Assembly: GCA_014529385.2 (NCBI GenBank)
Contig: CM043945.1
Coordinates: 3,012,312 to 3,076,311, forward strand
Direction: 5' to 3'
Origin: Adiantum capillus-veneris
Lineage: Eukaryota > Streptophyta > Polypodiopsida > Polypodiales > Pteridaceae
DNA: 64,000 nt
Shown here: one piece after another, positions 25,076-37,344 of the stretch
Layout: each line of letters opens with the position of its first letter
Position numbering within the stretch: position 1 is the first letter of the stretch
Notes under the pieces: model-generated
Told to the model about the DNA's origin: nothing
What the model saw: the letters and a program-made list of their open reading frames with translations, nothing else
The model's database searches: none
Translations under genes and position numbers: made by a program

Positions 25076-28000
25076 CTATGTACACACTTTTATGTTATGA
25101 TAAGGTATTGTTATCTTTTCCAAAGAGAGTGCTTCAGAGTCCTTGACAAGATCTTTATTGTTTGGCCCCTTGGAATTTTGGTTTGTGTTACACTCATGCT
25201 TCATGGAACAATACTTACATGGGATAGTTGCCTTTTGCTCTGGTAGATCCTTTGGTAGAAGGCGACTCAAGTAAGGCTTCAAGCGATAGCCGTTTACCTT
25301 CCTGGAGTGCTCTTTCCCATTCAAGTCCATAAGTTGATAGTAACTTGAATTGAAAGCCTTCTTGACTACGTATGGCCCCTGCCATCTTGTTTCAAATTTG
25401 GCATCAAAACAATTATCGAGTCGATTGTCATACCTTAGCACAAGATCTCCTTCATTGATGCCTTTTTCCTTCAGTTTCTTGTCAAGCTTCTCCTTTGTCT
25501 GTGTGGCTTTCCTCTTATAGGACTCGTATGCTCCTTCTCTTTTCCACTCAAGCTCAGCTAAGGTAAGAAGTCAATCCATCCATGCTTCTTGATCATCTTG
25601 TGCTGATTTGCCATGAAGTCGCATTATTGGAATGTTTAGCTCAATTGGCTGTAAAGCCTCTTGACCATAGACCAAGTGAAATGGTGTGAACTCCGTGGCT
25701 TCCCTATATGTGGTTCGATACGCCCACAAGGCACCATCCAAGAAGTCATCCCACAACTTTGTCTTGTTTTTCACCATCTTTCTAATGATGCCTGCAATGA
25801 CACCATTAGCTTTTTCTACCAAACCATTTGATTGGGGATAGTAGGGTGTACTGTGACGATGTAGAATGTGAAGTTCTTCACAGACTTCTGTGAGCAATCC
25901 CTTTCTAAACCCTGGACCATTATCAGAAACAATCTCCAAAGGTGTGCCAAATCTACAACAAATGTGAGTGTAGACGAATTTGGTCACTGTCCTCTCATTT
26001 ACCTTTGCCACACTTTGTGCTTCCACCCACCTAGTCATATAGTCTACAGCCACTAGAATGTAGAGTTTACCATTTTTTGTCCTAGGCAGAGGACCCATAG
26101 CATCAATGCCCCACATTTCAAAGGGTCCATTTGCAAGCACGATTTGCCTTGGACCATAAATCAATCTTCTATTCCCATTTACTTGACAATTGTGACAAGT
26201 TTTACACCAATGTTGGACATCCACATGCAGACTTGGCCAAACATACCCCGCAAGCAAAATCTTCTTCACAGTTAATTCTTGGGAAAAATGACCACCACAT
26301 GCCTCTTCATGCAAACCTTTTAGAATGGCTGGAATTTCCGCGATAGTTGGTACTCTTTTGCACACTTTATCCTTCCCTCTTTGATAGAGGGAGCCTTCTA
26401 GGAAGAGATACATGCTTGCCTTCTTCATGAGTCTCCTCTTCTGAGCTTTTGTGAAGTCTGGTGGAAACTCACCCTCCAAAATGTAGCCAATGATGGGAGC
26501 CAATGACTCCAATCCCTGGTACCTCAGTTGCTTCACAGCTGCCGCCACCATGATGACCTGCACTTCTTTCTTTACACATGCAACGGCTTGTTGTGCAAGT
26601 AAATCAGCATCTTCATTTTGTTTCCTAGGAATATGATATAATTGCACCTCCTCAAATTGATTAAATAGCCTACGGATGGTATGAACTTTGGCCCTTAGTC
26701 TTTCATTTTTGCATGCCCAAATGCCTAAAATCTGCTTCACAATGAGAAGTGCATCCCCTTTTACCATGAGACGTTGTATACCATGGCCAATGCATATTTT
26801 TAAACCATGAAGTAGTGTGTCATATTCTGCTTCATTGTTGCTAGCTGAACTTGGTAGATTGAACTTCTCTTTCATGACCACCTCACCAATTGGGTTGAGC
26901 AACACTAGCCCTCCCCCTGCTTTTCCTGTGGCTCGACGAAAAGCTCCATCAAAGAACAAGGTAAAATCATTAGGAATACTTTTTGGTGGTGGCAATGATA
27001 GGGTCTTTACTTCAGGCACCTTAATCTCCTTTTCATGCATCCTATAAGTGAGAATCCCTGCCAATTGTTCACGCACACTATCTTCTACCTTGAAAGAGTA
27101 TTGAAACTCTTGCAACTCCATAATCCACTTTGAGATCCTAGTACTAAGATTCATTTGAGATGACACCCAAGGGAACAAATTCTCTGCGGTGAGGACTACA
27201 AAAGGTTTTGGGAGCAAGTAGGATCTAAACTTCCTTATCGCAAACATGAGAGAAAGCATCATGAGTTCTGCCTCCGTGTAGCCTCTCTCTAAAGCATTCA
27301 TGACCCTACTAGCAAAGTAGATGGGCCGCATCCTGGTACTGTAGGGATCTTGTTGTAGCAAAATTGCACCAATTGTTTCTTTCCCAGCACTAGAGCTAAC
27401 AAAGAATGTGTACTCCCAACAAGGAGGCATGAGTGTTCGTAGCTCTGACAAAATGGCTTTAATGTTACAAAAGTACTCTTCAAGCTCATCAGACCATGCA
27501 AATTCTACTTGTTGTGTCAACTTTTGCAAAGGGTGAAGTAACTCCGAGGCTAAGTGAATGAAGCGTGACATATACTTCACCTTTTGAATGAATGAGATGA
27601 CCTCCTTAAGACTCTTGGGTGATGGTAGCTCAATAAGAGCCTTTGCCTTTGAAGGATCCACTTCAATGCCTTTGTAAGAAACTTTATAACCAAGCAAGAT
27701 TACTTCATCCTCACCTATATGGCACTTGTCGAGGTTGAGTTGACCTCCCATGTCGTAGAGCTTCTTTAAACCTTCTTCTACCCTTTGTAGATGCAAGGAT
27801 TTTGAGCTATAAATACAGAAATCATCAATGAACACCCTAATTGACTTTCCAAAGAATTCTTGAAACACCATATTCATGAAACGTTGGAATGTTGCAGGAG
27901 CATTTGTCAGACCAAATGGCATGACTCTAAAAGCATAACAACCCCAAGGAGTGATAAAGGTTGTTTTCAATTGATCCTCCAATGCAATACCTATTTGAAA

Positions 28001-28498
28001 GTAACCTGAGTAACCATCGCACACAGTGTACTTCTCATGACCAGCTACCTCATTTAGTATCTCATCCTGGAATGGGAGGGGAAAGTGATCTCTTTTTGTT
28101 GCCTCATTGAGGGGACGGTAATCCACACACACCCTCCACTTGCCATTTTTCTTAGGAGTGACAACAACAGGAGAGACCCACTCTGAATTCTCCACTGGAT
28201 AAATGAAACCTGCTGCTAGAAGCTTTCTTACCTCCTTGAGTAGAGCCTGCTCCTTTATAACTCCTAGCCTTCGTAGCTTCTGAGCTTTAGGTGTGGCCTC
28301 AGGCTTTAACTCAATCTTGTGTTGAACAACATCTACCCCATGCACCTCGGTGTAGTCTTTAGCAAAAAGCCTAGGAAACTTCCTTAGCACACATTTGAAC
28401 TCCTCTCTTTCATCCTTTGTAAGTGTTGTTGATAGCATACCTTCCAGCATCCCTTCATCTTGAACACCTTCGTTCTCTTGAGGACCCCAACACCACAC
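25076..28498 (-). pseudogene. pol: Ty3/gypsy (Tat-like) pol: RT, two RNase H domains, integrase
   Basis: One minus-strand frame runs 28,498 to 25,076, broken only by a TGA at 25,571-25,573. The frame after it stays open into DAKFETRWQGPYVVKKAF, a typical integrase C-terminal end. Reverse transcriptase: KWRVCVDYRPLN, MPFGLTNAPATFQ and the catalytic VFIDDFCIYS (F-IDD form of YxDD). Next come the usual gypsy RNase H-like segment (SSSAGKETIGAILLQQ) and a second, true RNase H (TLFFDGAFR, NNEAEYDTLLHGL, VKGDALL, NEDADLLAQQA). Integrase: an HHCC zinc region (LHEEACGGHFS, CKTCHNCQ) and the triad GIDAMG, SDNGPGF and GLVEKANG. A second RNase H placed before integrase is the hallmark of the Tat branch. 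Protease and gag are absent because the element is cut at 28,498. No LTR found. Confidence 0.9.
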
Positions 28499-28850
28499 GC
28501 CTGCTCACTTTCTCTGATTTCTATGAGCTTTGGCGAGTGTTCACAGATTGACAAAAATTTTGAGATAGTTAGTAGAGCTTAGTCTGCTCAAATTTTTGAT
28601 TCGGGCTCATTTCGGCCTCCGTTTCCACTACAGGTAGGTCTACACATGAAATTTTGTCATTTTATGTAGAATTTTTATCAGTGCCGTTTTTTGCATAACA
28701 GGTCCGATACAGTCTACTATGGGTTGTGCTATATAGCACGTGCTAGTCTCACTCAGTTTCTCCTCATTTTGGGTAGTTTTCACATCAAGTGCAGACATTT
28801 TCCATGGCTAATAACAACACAGATGTGTTTAAGATGTTCAGCGGGTCCAC
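28499..28850 (+). mobile_element. Copia leader and gag start fragment
   Basis: From 28,804 the sequence encodes MANNNTDVFKMF, nearly the same as the gag start of the copia element at 52,785 (MADNNTDVFKMF), then diverges. Upstream is a leader-like region with a possible intron (donor CAG|GTAGGT near 28,633, acceptor TTGCATAACAG at 28,701). It lies on the strand opposite to the gypsy pol and marks the breakpoint that truncates it. Confidence 0.55.
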
Positions 28851-29150
28851 AAAGGACAACTCCCACACGCTTGCTTCTTTTTTTGAGCTCAACAGGACGC
28901 CAGAAGTCATTAAGCTTGTTTTCATTCATTTTTTGGCTCCGTAAGCTGGCAGTCCCATGCTTGCCTTAGCCCATTGCTCTCCACCATCCCCCTCCAAAGG
29001 GGCACTCCCACGGGCGGCCTTCCCATGCTACAAACTCTACAACCTACTTAGGAATATTTCCCATGAGCCTTGCAGCAACTGCCCACCTGTAGCAAGCATC
29101 AAAGAGGCATTCCAAATCTTCAAAATACTTCACATAGGAACAATCAAAGG

Positions 29151-29225
<75 letters not shown>

Positions 29226-29342
29226 ATAACCAAATTAAAATTTAAAATTTCATGCACCAAGCAAAACAACATCTTGAAATACATATCTATTGACTTTGTA
29301 CATGTGTGACGGTTTAGAGACCGGCCTTGAGATAAAATCCAA
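28851..29342. other. Noncoding linker with long CT tract
   Basis: No coding signal. A CT microsatellite occupies 29,155-29,220 (about 33 repeats). The last part leads directly into a copia gag fragment. Confidence 0.5.
29155..29220. repeat. (CT)n microsatellite
   Basis: An uninterrupted TC run of about 33 repeats. Confidence 0.95.
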
Positions 29343-29792
29343 GTGCTAAGACTGCTCCAAAGCGCAATGGAAGAGAAAGGGCTTAGGAAATTTAACGGGG
29401 AGGGCTTTCACACTTGGCAAACCAAGTTGAAAGGCTACTTCATGAAAAAGCAGTTGTGGGGAGTAGTGAAGCCAACGATCACTAATCTGGAATATATTGA
29501 TGGAACACACATACAAAGACGGGCTATGAGTGCACAAAATCAAGCCTAGGACAACTAGGCATTAGGAATCATAATCACTGCACTACATGACAATTATGTA
29601 TACTTTATTGATGATTGTGAAACCTCATCAACTGCATGGGAAGCACTAGAAAAAAACTATAGAGCTAGGAAAAAGAAGATAAAGAAGAATCTATACAAAT
29701 TAAAAATGAAACATAACAAAGATATTTCAAGCTTGGTCAATTGCCTTAAAAGCATGACCACACAACTAGATTATGTAAACAATGCACCTACG
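29343..29792 (+). pseudogene. Copia gag fragment, plus strand
   Basis: The frame LRKFNGEGFHTWQTKLKGYF, then QLWGVVKP, and after two stops near 29,548-29,557 STAWEALEKNY, LYKLKMKHNKDISSLVNCL and MTTQLDYV match the N-terminal gag domain of Ty1/copia elements (UBN2/DUF4219 type). It breaks off into an LTR fragment. Neither protease nor pol follows. Confidence 0.7.
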
Positions 29793-29881
29793 TTCTACTC
29801 TATCTCTATTGTGTATTTAACTTTGTCATTGGAATGTTAACACCGTGAATGCTAGTCTTAACAATCCACCCTAACTCTACA
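29793..29881 (+). repeat. 3' piece of a copia LTR
   Basis: About 90 bp, CTCTATTGTGTATTTAACTT... to ...CCACCCTAACTCTACA, is the reverse complement match of the first part of the LTR at 39,878-40,259 (same CTCTACA end). No primer site follows, so it is a truncated copy. Confidence 0.7.
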
Positions 29882-30655
29882 CATGAGACCACCACCACAT
29901 GCATTGGCATGGTTTACAATGGCTATATTTCTACTTCTACGGGCCACCCTAGAGAAGATGCCAAATGGATTCTTGATTTTTTTTAATGAAACAATTCAAA
30001 TATTCTCCACACTTTCCATCATTCACAATGTAGTTGATTCTCTATTGAACAACTAAGGATAGTTTCTATCCTTGGTGGGAAGGATGTTACAATATTGGGC
30101 ATCCTCCTATTATATGTGGTTCAAGTTACAATTGGGATAGGTGGTGTGCAAGGATTAATTACTATGCTATCTTTATTTTTCACTAATAGTGAGTTGTTGT
30201 TGTGTATATTGGAACTTTGGAAACTGAGGAGAGCGTTGGCAATAAAACTATTAATACTTCTCGGCCATTTATTTTTGCATAGTGTTGTAGTTTTTTTTTT
30301 TTTGAGAAGCCTATATAGATCTGTTTTACAAAGTTAGTGAGAACCCACCCTATGAGGGTCATGCAATAAGTAATAGGTACCACCTATCAACTCAAGTGTA
30401 AAGAGGGGCCTCTAATTTTTGACACCAACTTAACCAATAAAGAAATTAAATATCCAACTCCACAAGAGGTGCCCTAGATTTGTTCCACTTTAGGACATTC
30501 TCTTTCAAGATTCCTTCTATCATCTCTTATGTTAATCTATGTATAGTAATTGTGTTGACATCTTTCTGTCTTGCAAGCTTTCGCAATCATAGATATTAGT
30601 GTGTGTGTGTGTGTGTATAGCTATTTTTACTTAAATAATAAGACATAATTGAACT
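29882..30655. other. Noncoding, with TG microsatellite
   Basis: No gene seen. A short (TG) run is at 30,600-30,616, next to the truncation point of the copia element that begins at 30,656. Confidence 0.5.
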
Positions 30656-31537
30656 TTAACATTCAAAAGATAGGTCTTTGATGTCCTGCATGTTAGCACT
30701 TGCAATCAGCATGTCATCAACATACAACATTAGGATGATGAACTTCCCATCTCCCAAGTTCTTCGTGTAGAAGCAGTGATCCGAGTTGCATCTTGTGAAT
30801 CCATGATCCAACATCCATCGATCAAACTTCAAGTACCATTGTCTTGATGCTTGCTTTAAACCATACAAGTTTTTCTTTAATCTGCAAACCATTTTCTCGT
30901 TACCTTTTACTTCATACCCCTTTGGTTGAAGCATGTAAATTTTCTCCTCTAAGTCACCATGAGGGAATGCCGTATTTACATCCACTTGCTCGAGATTTAA
31001 ATCATGAGTAGCCACAAGGTTTAAGACAAGCCTAATTGAGTTCATTTTTACAACATGAGAAAATATTTCATTGAAGTCAATACCTTTCTTTTGAGAAAAC
31101 CCTTTTACCACAAGCCTAGACTTGTACCTTTTCTTCCCACCTTCTTCTTCCTTCATCTTGTACACCCATTTGTTTTGAAGTGCCCACTTACCTTTAGGAA
31201 ACTCAACCAACTCCCATGTTTGGTTGCCATGTAGTGAGTCCATCTCCACTTGCATGCTCTTCATCCATTCTTCTTTGGATTCATGATGCATATCTTCTTC
31301 GTATGATTTTGGCTCTCCAGAATCTGAGATCAAGAGATGGTTGAAGGAAGGAACAAACCTTTTTGAAGGTCTAATTGCTCTTGTGGATCTTCGGGGAATA
31401 GGTTGAGGCTCCTCATTTGGTTGACGTTGTTGCACGTTGTCACAATTTGCACTCCTCGAGTCTTCATCATCCTCAAGCTCCATGTACTCATCACCTGTTT
31501 CTTTTGTTTTTTTTCTTTCCAAGTAATCTTTGTACAT
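30656..31537 (-). pseudogene. Copia reverse transcriptase, truncated
   Basis: Motifs in order: WALQNKWVYKMKEEEGGKKR, FSQKKGIDFNEIFSHV, LEQVDVNTAFPHGDLEEKIY, LKKNLYGLKQASRQWY and the catalytic LMLYVDDMLIAS. The frame ends 13 codons later (MQDIKDLSFEC), where unrelated DNA with a TG tract begins. RNase H is missing. TAFPHG replaces the usual TAFLHG. Confidence 0.88.
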
Positions 31538-31554
31538 ATTTTGTTCATTGAAAA

Positions 31555-32453
31555 TTACATCCCTACTTCTAAAGATTTTCCAATCTTCAAAATTCCATAG
31601 GCGATATCCAAAGTCACCTTCTCCATAGCCAATGAAGAAACACTTTTTGACTTTGCATCTAGCTTTGATTGTAGGCTTCTATCTATGTGCATGAAAGCCT
31701 CGCATCCAAACTCTTTGAGAAATGAATAGTTCACCGATTTACTTGTCCACACCTCCTCTAGAACTCCCCCATCCAATTTCGTTGAGGGTGACCGGTTGAT
31801 TAAGTACACAGGCGTACTAATTGCTTCTGCCCAAATCTCAAGCAGTAGGCCTCCATGTAGCCGCATGTTGCGTGCTCGCTCCATGATTGTCCTGTTCATC
31901 CGTTCCAAAATCCCATTTTGTTAAGATGTCCTTGGGGTTGTCCTTTGCCTCCGAATGCCATTGCTAACACAAAATCTTTCAAAAGCTTGGCTGCAATATT
32001 CACCTCCATTGTCGGATCTGAGGCACTTAACCTTGGTACCTGCTTCATTCTCCACAAAGGCTTTCCACCTTTGAAATATGAAAATCACATCGGACTTATT
32101 CTTCATGACATAAACCCATGTTTTTCTAGTCGCATCGTCTATGAATGTTACATAGTACAATGAACCACCAAGTGACGGTGTACTTGCTCGACCCCAAGCA
32201 TCAGAATGAACCAACTGAAGTTTTTTATTTTTCTTTCATTTCTTGAATTTTGAAACTTTATCCTCTTTTGTTTACCATAAACACAATATTCACAGAACCC
32301 TAAGTCCACTTCTTTCAAACCTGGTAGAAGCTTCTTTGTTTGAAGGATTTTCATTCCTTTGGCACTCATATGCCCAAGCCGGTAGTGCCACACCGCACTA
32401 TCGACTTCTGTAGTTGCTGCATAAGCTAAAGGTTGTGTGCTAACAGTACACAA
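31555..32453 (-). pseudogene. Copia integrase
   Basis: Zinc region WHYRLGHMSAKGMKIL and FCEYCVYGKQK. The catalytic core has VHSDAWG (Asp) and LRSDNGGEY (Asp). The Glu region reads MERMNRTIMERARNM in the next frame. Frame changes lie near 32,215 and 31,910, so the enzyme is broken. The sequence after the core (STPVYLINRSPSTKLDG, FGCEAFMHI) is the usual copia C-terminal integrase part. Confidence 0.8.
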
Positions 32454-32780
32454 CTAAAGTGTACCAACCTTTTCTCCCTTGGCAACCACCAAAGATCCCT
32501 TTGAGATCTTCCACCGTTTGCTTCCGAATGCAATGTTGTGACCTTCATCGTCCAATTGTCCTGTAAAGATCAAATTTTTGCAAAGAGAAGGAACATGCCT
32601 AACATCTTTAAGATTCCATTCATTTCCATTAGTAGTTTTGACACAAACTTTACCTTTGCCGACAATTTCACAAGCTTCATCATCTCCCAAGTATACATAG
32701 CCAAAATTATTTTTGGTGTAATCTTGGAAATGTTGTAGCATCTTGCTCCACTTTTCCTGCCACATTGGCCTCCGATGTTG
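32454..32780 (-). pseudogene. Copia protease remnant
   Basis: After the gag the frame carries GKGKVCVKTTNGNEWNLKDV and RHVPSLCKNLIFTGQLDDEG, the C-terminal half of copia protease. The catalytic D-S/T-G/A segment normally about 60 residues earlier is absent: gag-end sequence (KVEQDATTF / KWSKMLQHF) runs straight into the second half. An internal deletion removed the active site. Confidence 0.65.
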
Positions 32781-33585
32781 GTTTGTTGTCCTTAGACTCC
32801 GACTCCTTCTTCTTCTTGGACCAGCAATCCTTCTTGACGTGGCCCTTCTTGCCACAGTTCCAACATTCAAGAACTGACTTTGTGTGGGACTTGCTCCGCC
32901 TTGAGCGATCACGACCCTTTTGGTTTTTGAACCTCTCCTTAGGCCTTCCTCTTGTTTCCACTGACAATGAAATCCTTGATGATTCTCCTATGCTTCTCCT
33001 TTGCATTTCCTTGCTTAGGAGAACACCCACAACATCATCAAGCTTGGGAGTATTTGTGCCAGAGATAGAATTACTTACAGCCATCACAAGGCTGTCCCAA
33101 CTATCCGATAGATATGATAATATAAGGAGAGCTCGTACTTCATTATCAAAATTGATTTTCACCGATTGAAGATGACTTATGTTTGTGTTAAAGTCATTTA
33201 GGTGTTCTGCAACTGAACCATTCTCTGCCATCTTTAGATTGAACAAGCGCTTCATGAGAAATACCTTATTGGATGCTGATGGTTTCTCGTAGAAGTCATC
33301 AAGTCATCAAGTGACTTCATCAAGTCCTCTGTGGTCTTCATCTCTGAAACGTTGAAGGCCACCGTTGACGCCAAGCTTAACCGGATTGTTCCCAGTGCCT
33401 TTCGATCAAGAACATTCCATGCTTCATCTGCCATCGTTGCGGGCTTCTTTGCAAGACCGCCTAGTGGCAAATAGAGGTCCTTTTGGTAGAGATAGTTTTC
33501 AATCTACATCTTCCAATGTTGGTAGTTTTTGTTGTTGAACTTCTCAATCTTGAGATTCCCTTCCTCTTCCATAACTCCCACTCAA
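32707..33585 (-). pseudogene. gag: Copia gag with zinc knuckle, frameshifted
   Basis: Capsid-type sequence DEAWNVLDRKALGTIRLSL, then MKRLFNLKMAENGSVAEHLN and ALLILSYLSDSWDSLV, followed by the zinc knuckle CWNCGKKGHVKKDC (CX2CX4HX4C). A tandem 8-bp duplication (GTCATCAA at 33,295 and 33,303) splits the frame. With one copy removed, the two halves join with no other change. The start is probably near 33,570, where the plus strand reads CTTCCATAAC and the minus strand gives an ATG just past the leader. Confidence 0.8.
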
Positions 33586-33631
33586 TTCAAGGAATCCTTT
33601 CCTTGAGATAATTTAGCTACGAGCAAACCTT

Positions 33632-33643
33632 GCTCTGATACTA
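33632..33643 (-). other. Primer-binding site
   Basis: The minus strand reads TAGTATCAGAGC, one mismatch from TGGTATCAGAGC, two bases inside the LTR end. Confidence 0.8.
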
Positions 33644-33645
33644 GT

Positions 33646-34310
33646 TGTTAGGAAATATGACGTAGCTAAATAGATATTTTAGTAGATTACTTAATGGAGA
33701 GAGATAATTTACACACACAAGAGATTATAGAGTAGAGAGAGAGAGTACACACGATGTACGTGGTTCACCCAATGTGGGCTACATCCACGGGAAAGCAGCC
33801 ACTTAATGGCTTTAGTACTTCAAACAAGAAGTAGGTTACAAAGGGATTATACCCTTAATAGAGCTCTCACCTTGCTTCACTCTCACCACCTCACACCCAC
33901 CTTTTTGCATCAACTTCACAATATGTAATGTATGTAGAAATGGCCTCCTTTTATAGGCCAAAAGGGTTGCCCTCTCTCATGAGAGGTAGCCATGTGTAGC
34001 CGCCCTTGTGTAGATAAGTCCAAATTGGACCCTCCAATCCGCCCATGTGTGGCCGCCCTTGGGAAGACAAGCCCGCTTTTGAATTCGGCCATCGGCCATT
34101 GACTTCTGACCACCGGCCACCGGCCAACCGATCGATTGTTTTCCGACCACTTTCCGGCCGCCGGCGGCCGACCATAATATTCCGACGAAAAGGAATATTT
34201 TGGCTTGAGACTGGGTGTTAAAATTTTTGGTTTCCAGCGAGTGATTTTTATTTCCGACGAGTGATTTTTTTTCACGCATGATGGCTTCTCCTCATAATGG
34301 GAGCCTTACA
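33646..34310 (-). repeat. 5' LTR of the Tork-like copia element
   Basis: Minus strand from TGTAAGGCTCCCATTATG (34,310) to ...TTTCCTAACA (33,646), about 665 bp with TG/CA ends. The GTACGTGGTTCACCC block at 33,757-33,771 is common in plant copia LTRs. The inner end is fixed by the primer site two bases away. The outer end is my choice from the TGTAAG/CTAACA symmetry. Confidence 0.7.
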
Positions 34311-35682
34311 AATGTGCGTTTTTACCACAGAAAATTACAAGGGATAAATCAGGCTCCATACTTAATAGTGGCTTAAACCACTGCGTGGAATTCTATGCAC
34401 TATCTATTGCCACCGATCCCCTTTCCTTTTTGATGATGTTGGCGGCCCTGCGAGGCTTGTAGCTCAGCCTTTTTCATAATATCTCTTCCTCTTTTGGGCC
34501 CGCTCACGATCGTGATGTGGATTGTGCGCAGTGGATGGCTTGTAGGGTGTGGCCATACCTGGCATGTTGTTTGGGTGATGACTGCTGACATGCTTCTTTG
34601 TTGACACAGACCCATCCACTAGCCCTATATTAAGATGAGGGGCTCTTCCCTTCACTTAGACTTGGGTCTATCTTTTGCCTATTAGCATACAGGAAAAGCA
34701 GCTATTATTTAGGTTTTGGGCATTGGGTTTTTGATATATCCTGTCCTGTACAATATTATAAACAACTTGATATGGGAAACTTGGTTGTACTCGTTAAAGA
34801 AAGGGTTAATGAGAGAGCAAGATGACATTAGAATTGTACTTGGATTTCCCCTGGCACTTTGGAGATTATTTTGGGATTACTTCTGCTCACAGGTTCTATG
34901 TTTTTTACTCAAAATCTCAATGCCTAGATAATCTCTTACTCTATTGGGTGATTATAACAGGTTTTTCTTGCCTGAAGAATATTGAAAGAGATATTTTCTA
35001 TCCCTATTGATTATTGAATGCAAAGAAAAAAATTGAATTTTCCCACTGACTTTGCTTTGAAATATGAGATATTTTGCTTGCCTTATGAATAAAGATACCT
35101 AGCCCATGATGTTGCTGACACATGCCAAGTAATGGTAAAAAAATCCGACAATCCCGCTCTTTGCAATTGAAATACTGGACACTGGTTTGAATTCTAGAGG
35201 GTTATGTGGTGGTTCATATTCCTTCGAAGAGATACATGGGAATTTTTTGAAATGATTTCAGCTTACAAGTGTTGTTTCACAAAACCATAGGAAGTGATTT
35301 GTTGTTGAAATCTGAGGTTCTAATTAGGTTATGAAACATACATTTTGTAGATAATACCAGTGCTATGTGGCTTAATCTCTCTACTTAGGTGGGGGTTCTT
35401 GTTTCCTTTGATTTACCTACAGCTTGTCTACTGATTATTGGTTGGCTTTTTTGGTCTTGGACATCTGGCTTAGTCCTGAACTTTTTTGCTACTACAGCTA
35501 GCTCACACTGGTTTGTATTCTGGTCACAAAAATCCTCAGGTCAAATTTGACCTACAACCTGTTGCTTGGATTGCTGGCTTAGATCTGGTTTTTGTTAACC
35601 ATATTCATATTCCACTACAGCTTGTTCTTGGTGGTGATGCTGCCATAAAATATATACCTTATACATATTCTGGCTTTGTTAC
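34311..35682. other. Noncoding, possible exon-like fragment near 34.4-34.66 kb
   Basis: No complete gene. On the minus strand 34,655-34,464 encodes a hydrophilic stretch with HHDRERAQKRKRYYEKG, and a donor-like CAG|GTATGG at 34,558. It reads like a real protein fragment but I do not recognise it. The rest has no coding signal. A ~120-bp block at 35,555-35,670 (CTGTTGCTTGGATTGCTGGC) recurs at 35,897 in diverged form. Confidence 0.3.
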
Positions 35683-35785
35683 TGATCTGGTTTTTGATAC
35701 TGATCTGGTTTTGATACTGATCTGGTTTTGATACTGATCTGGTTTTGATACTGATCTGGTTTTGATACTGATCTGGTTTTGATAC
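35683..35785. repeat. 17-bp minisatellite, 6 copies
   Basis: TGATCTGGTTTTGATAC repeated at 35,701, 35,718, 35,735, 35,752 and 35,769, with an 18-bp first copy at 35,683. The copies are almost identical. Confidence 0.93.
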
Positions 35786-35948
35786 TTAAACATATAGGTA
35801 CTGATCTGGGTTTTTTGGTGCTTTACTACCTAAGTATGGTATGGTATTGTGATAATGGGGGAGACTATTTGCTTCAACTAAACAAAAAAATTGACCTTCA
35901 GCTTGTTGCTTGGATGTCTGGCTTAGATCTGGTCCTTTTTTAACCATA

Positions 35949-35951
<3 letters not shown>

Positions 35952-36027
<76 letters not shown>
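35952..36027. repeat. (TA)n microsatellite
   Basis: About 38 uninterrupted TA repeats, inserted in the second copy of the duplicated block noted at 35,897-36,060. Confidence 0.95.
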
Positions 36028-36029
<2 letters not shown>

Positions 36030-37150
36030 CACTACATCTGGTTCTTGGTGGTGGTGGTGCCTTAAAAAATAAAGGTAAAACTATATATATACATACAAAT
36101 TCTGGTTTTTAATGCTTTTCTACCTAGGATTTTGCTTATCCTATGATTCTGACCGACACATGGTTACTAATTAGGTTTTGATGCTTTTAATACTTAAACA
36201 TGTTATGCTATTGTGATATAAGGGAGTCTGTTTATCTGCCAAAAAACTGACCTTTAGCCTGTTGCTGAATACTACTACCTGAGGAGGTTATGGTGTTATA
36301 ACAAGGGGGAGCCTGGTGGCGTTGACCTACAAACTGTGATTCGATCTTTATCTATGCTTCAATAGAAAGTTTTTTGCTAACTGTGTCTTGAAAGGAGATC
36401 CAGTCTACAACTCATTTTATGGTCTTTCAATCCTGGTCTCTGGATATGACTAGTCATTTTTCTGGAATAGATTCTACTCTCATTAGCTAGCTATTTCTGG
36501 GAATGGTTTGAGGTGGCATGCTTTCTGGCCCTGGCTTTGGCTGATACTTCTCTGGGTTTGGCTGGTACTTCTCTAGACTGATGGTTCAGCTATTACTTTA
36601 ATTTCAAAGGGAATTCTTCATGGAATGTGGTGTAGTGATGGTGAATGTGCATAACCTATTTGCAGACTATTGAATGAATCAATGACTTCTGGTTCTTGAT
36701 ATCTGGACTAAAATTTGGTCGATTGATAATCCTAGTTGATTCTCGCTTTGAAGGGCTCGACCTCGGAGCATATTTTATAATGAAGTTACAAAACTTAGCA
36801 TTGCATGCAAGATTTTTTCATACTTTTTAAAGATAAAGAAGTACATAGAATGATATGAATCAGTCAACATTTTTTAATAAAAAAGAACATATGGAGTGAC
36901 TCTGGCAAGAATATGATGTTAAAAAATCCTTGACATCTTAATATGTAGGACAGTAGCTAATCTAATAACTTTTAAGTTGGACATGGATAACAACTGATAG
37001 ATTCTTTGAAGCTTGTCATACTTCATTCTTATTATGTTGTACAATTATGAATCAAAGACTTAGTTGTTTCTTAACTTATATTTGCCTAGGCATCTTTAGC
37101 TAGCCGTCTTTTTGAACATTTTGTTCATTGGTGTGTATTTATTATAATTA
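36028..37150. other. Noncoding
   Basis: AT-rich sequence with repeated CTGG-type words and no gene, RNA or transposon signal that I can recognise. Confidence 0.4.
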
Positions 37151-37153
37151 AAA

Positions 37154-37307
37154 AAACTACACACACACACACACACAATAGTACTTATCTCTCTGTATAT
37201 TACCTAAAACTACTCTGCTCTAAATCACACCTAGGTTGTTTTCACACATATTGCCTTGCTCCATAAAAACAACATAGTAGTACTTATCTCTCTGTATATT
37301 AAAACAA

Positions 37308-37344
<37 letters not shown>

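Larger units (their letters stand above)
30656..34310 (-). mobile_element. Copia element, Tork-like, 3'-truncated
   Basis: Leftward element: 5' LTR (34,310-33,646), primer site, gag, protease remnant, integrase, and reverse transcriptase ending shortly after the catalytic motif. The rest of RT, RNase H, polypurine tract and 3' LTR are missing. The order protease-integrase-RT defines Ty1/copia. The RT sequence (KNLYGLKQASRQWYLKFD, GFTRCNSDHCFYTK) is closest to the Tork/Tnt1 branch from memory. Confidence 0.85.
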
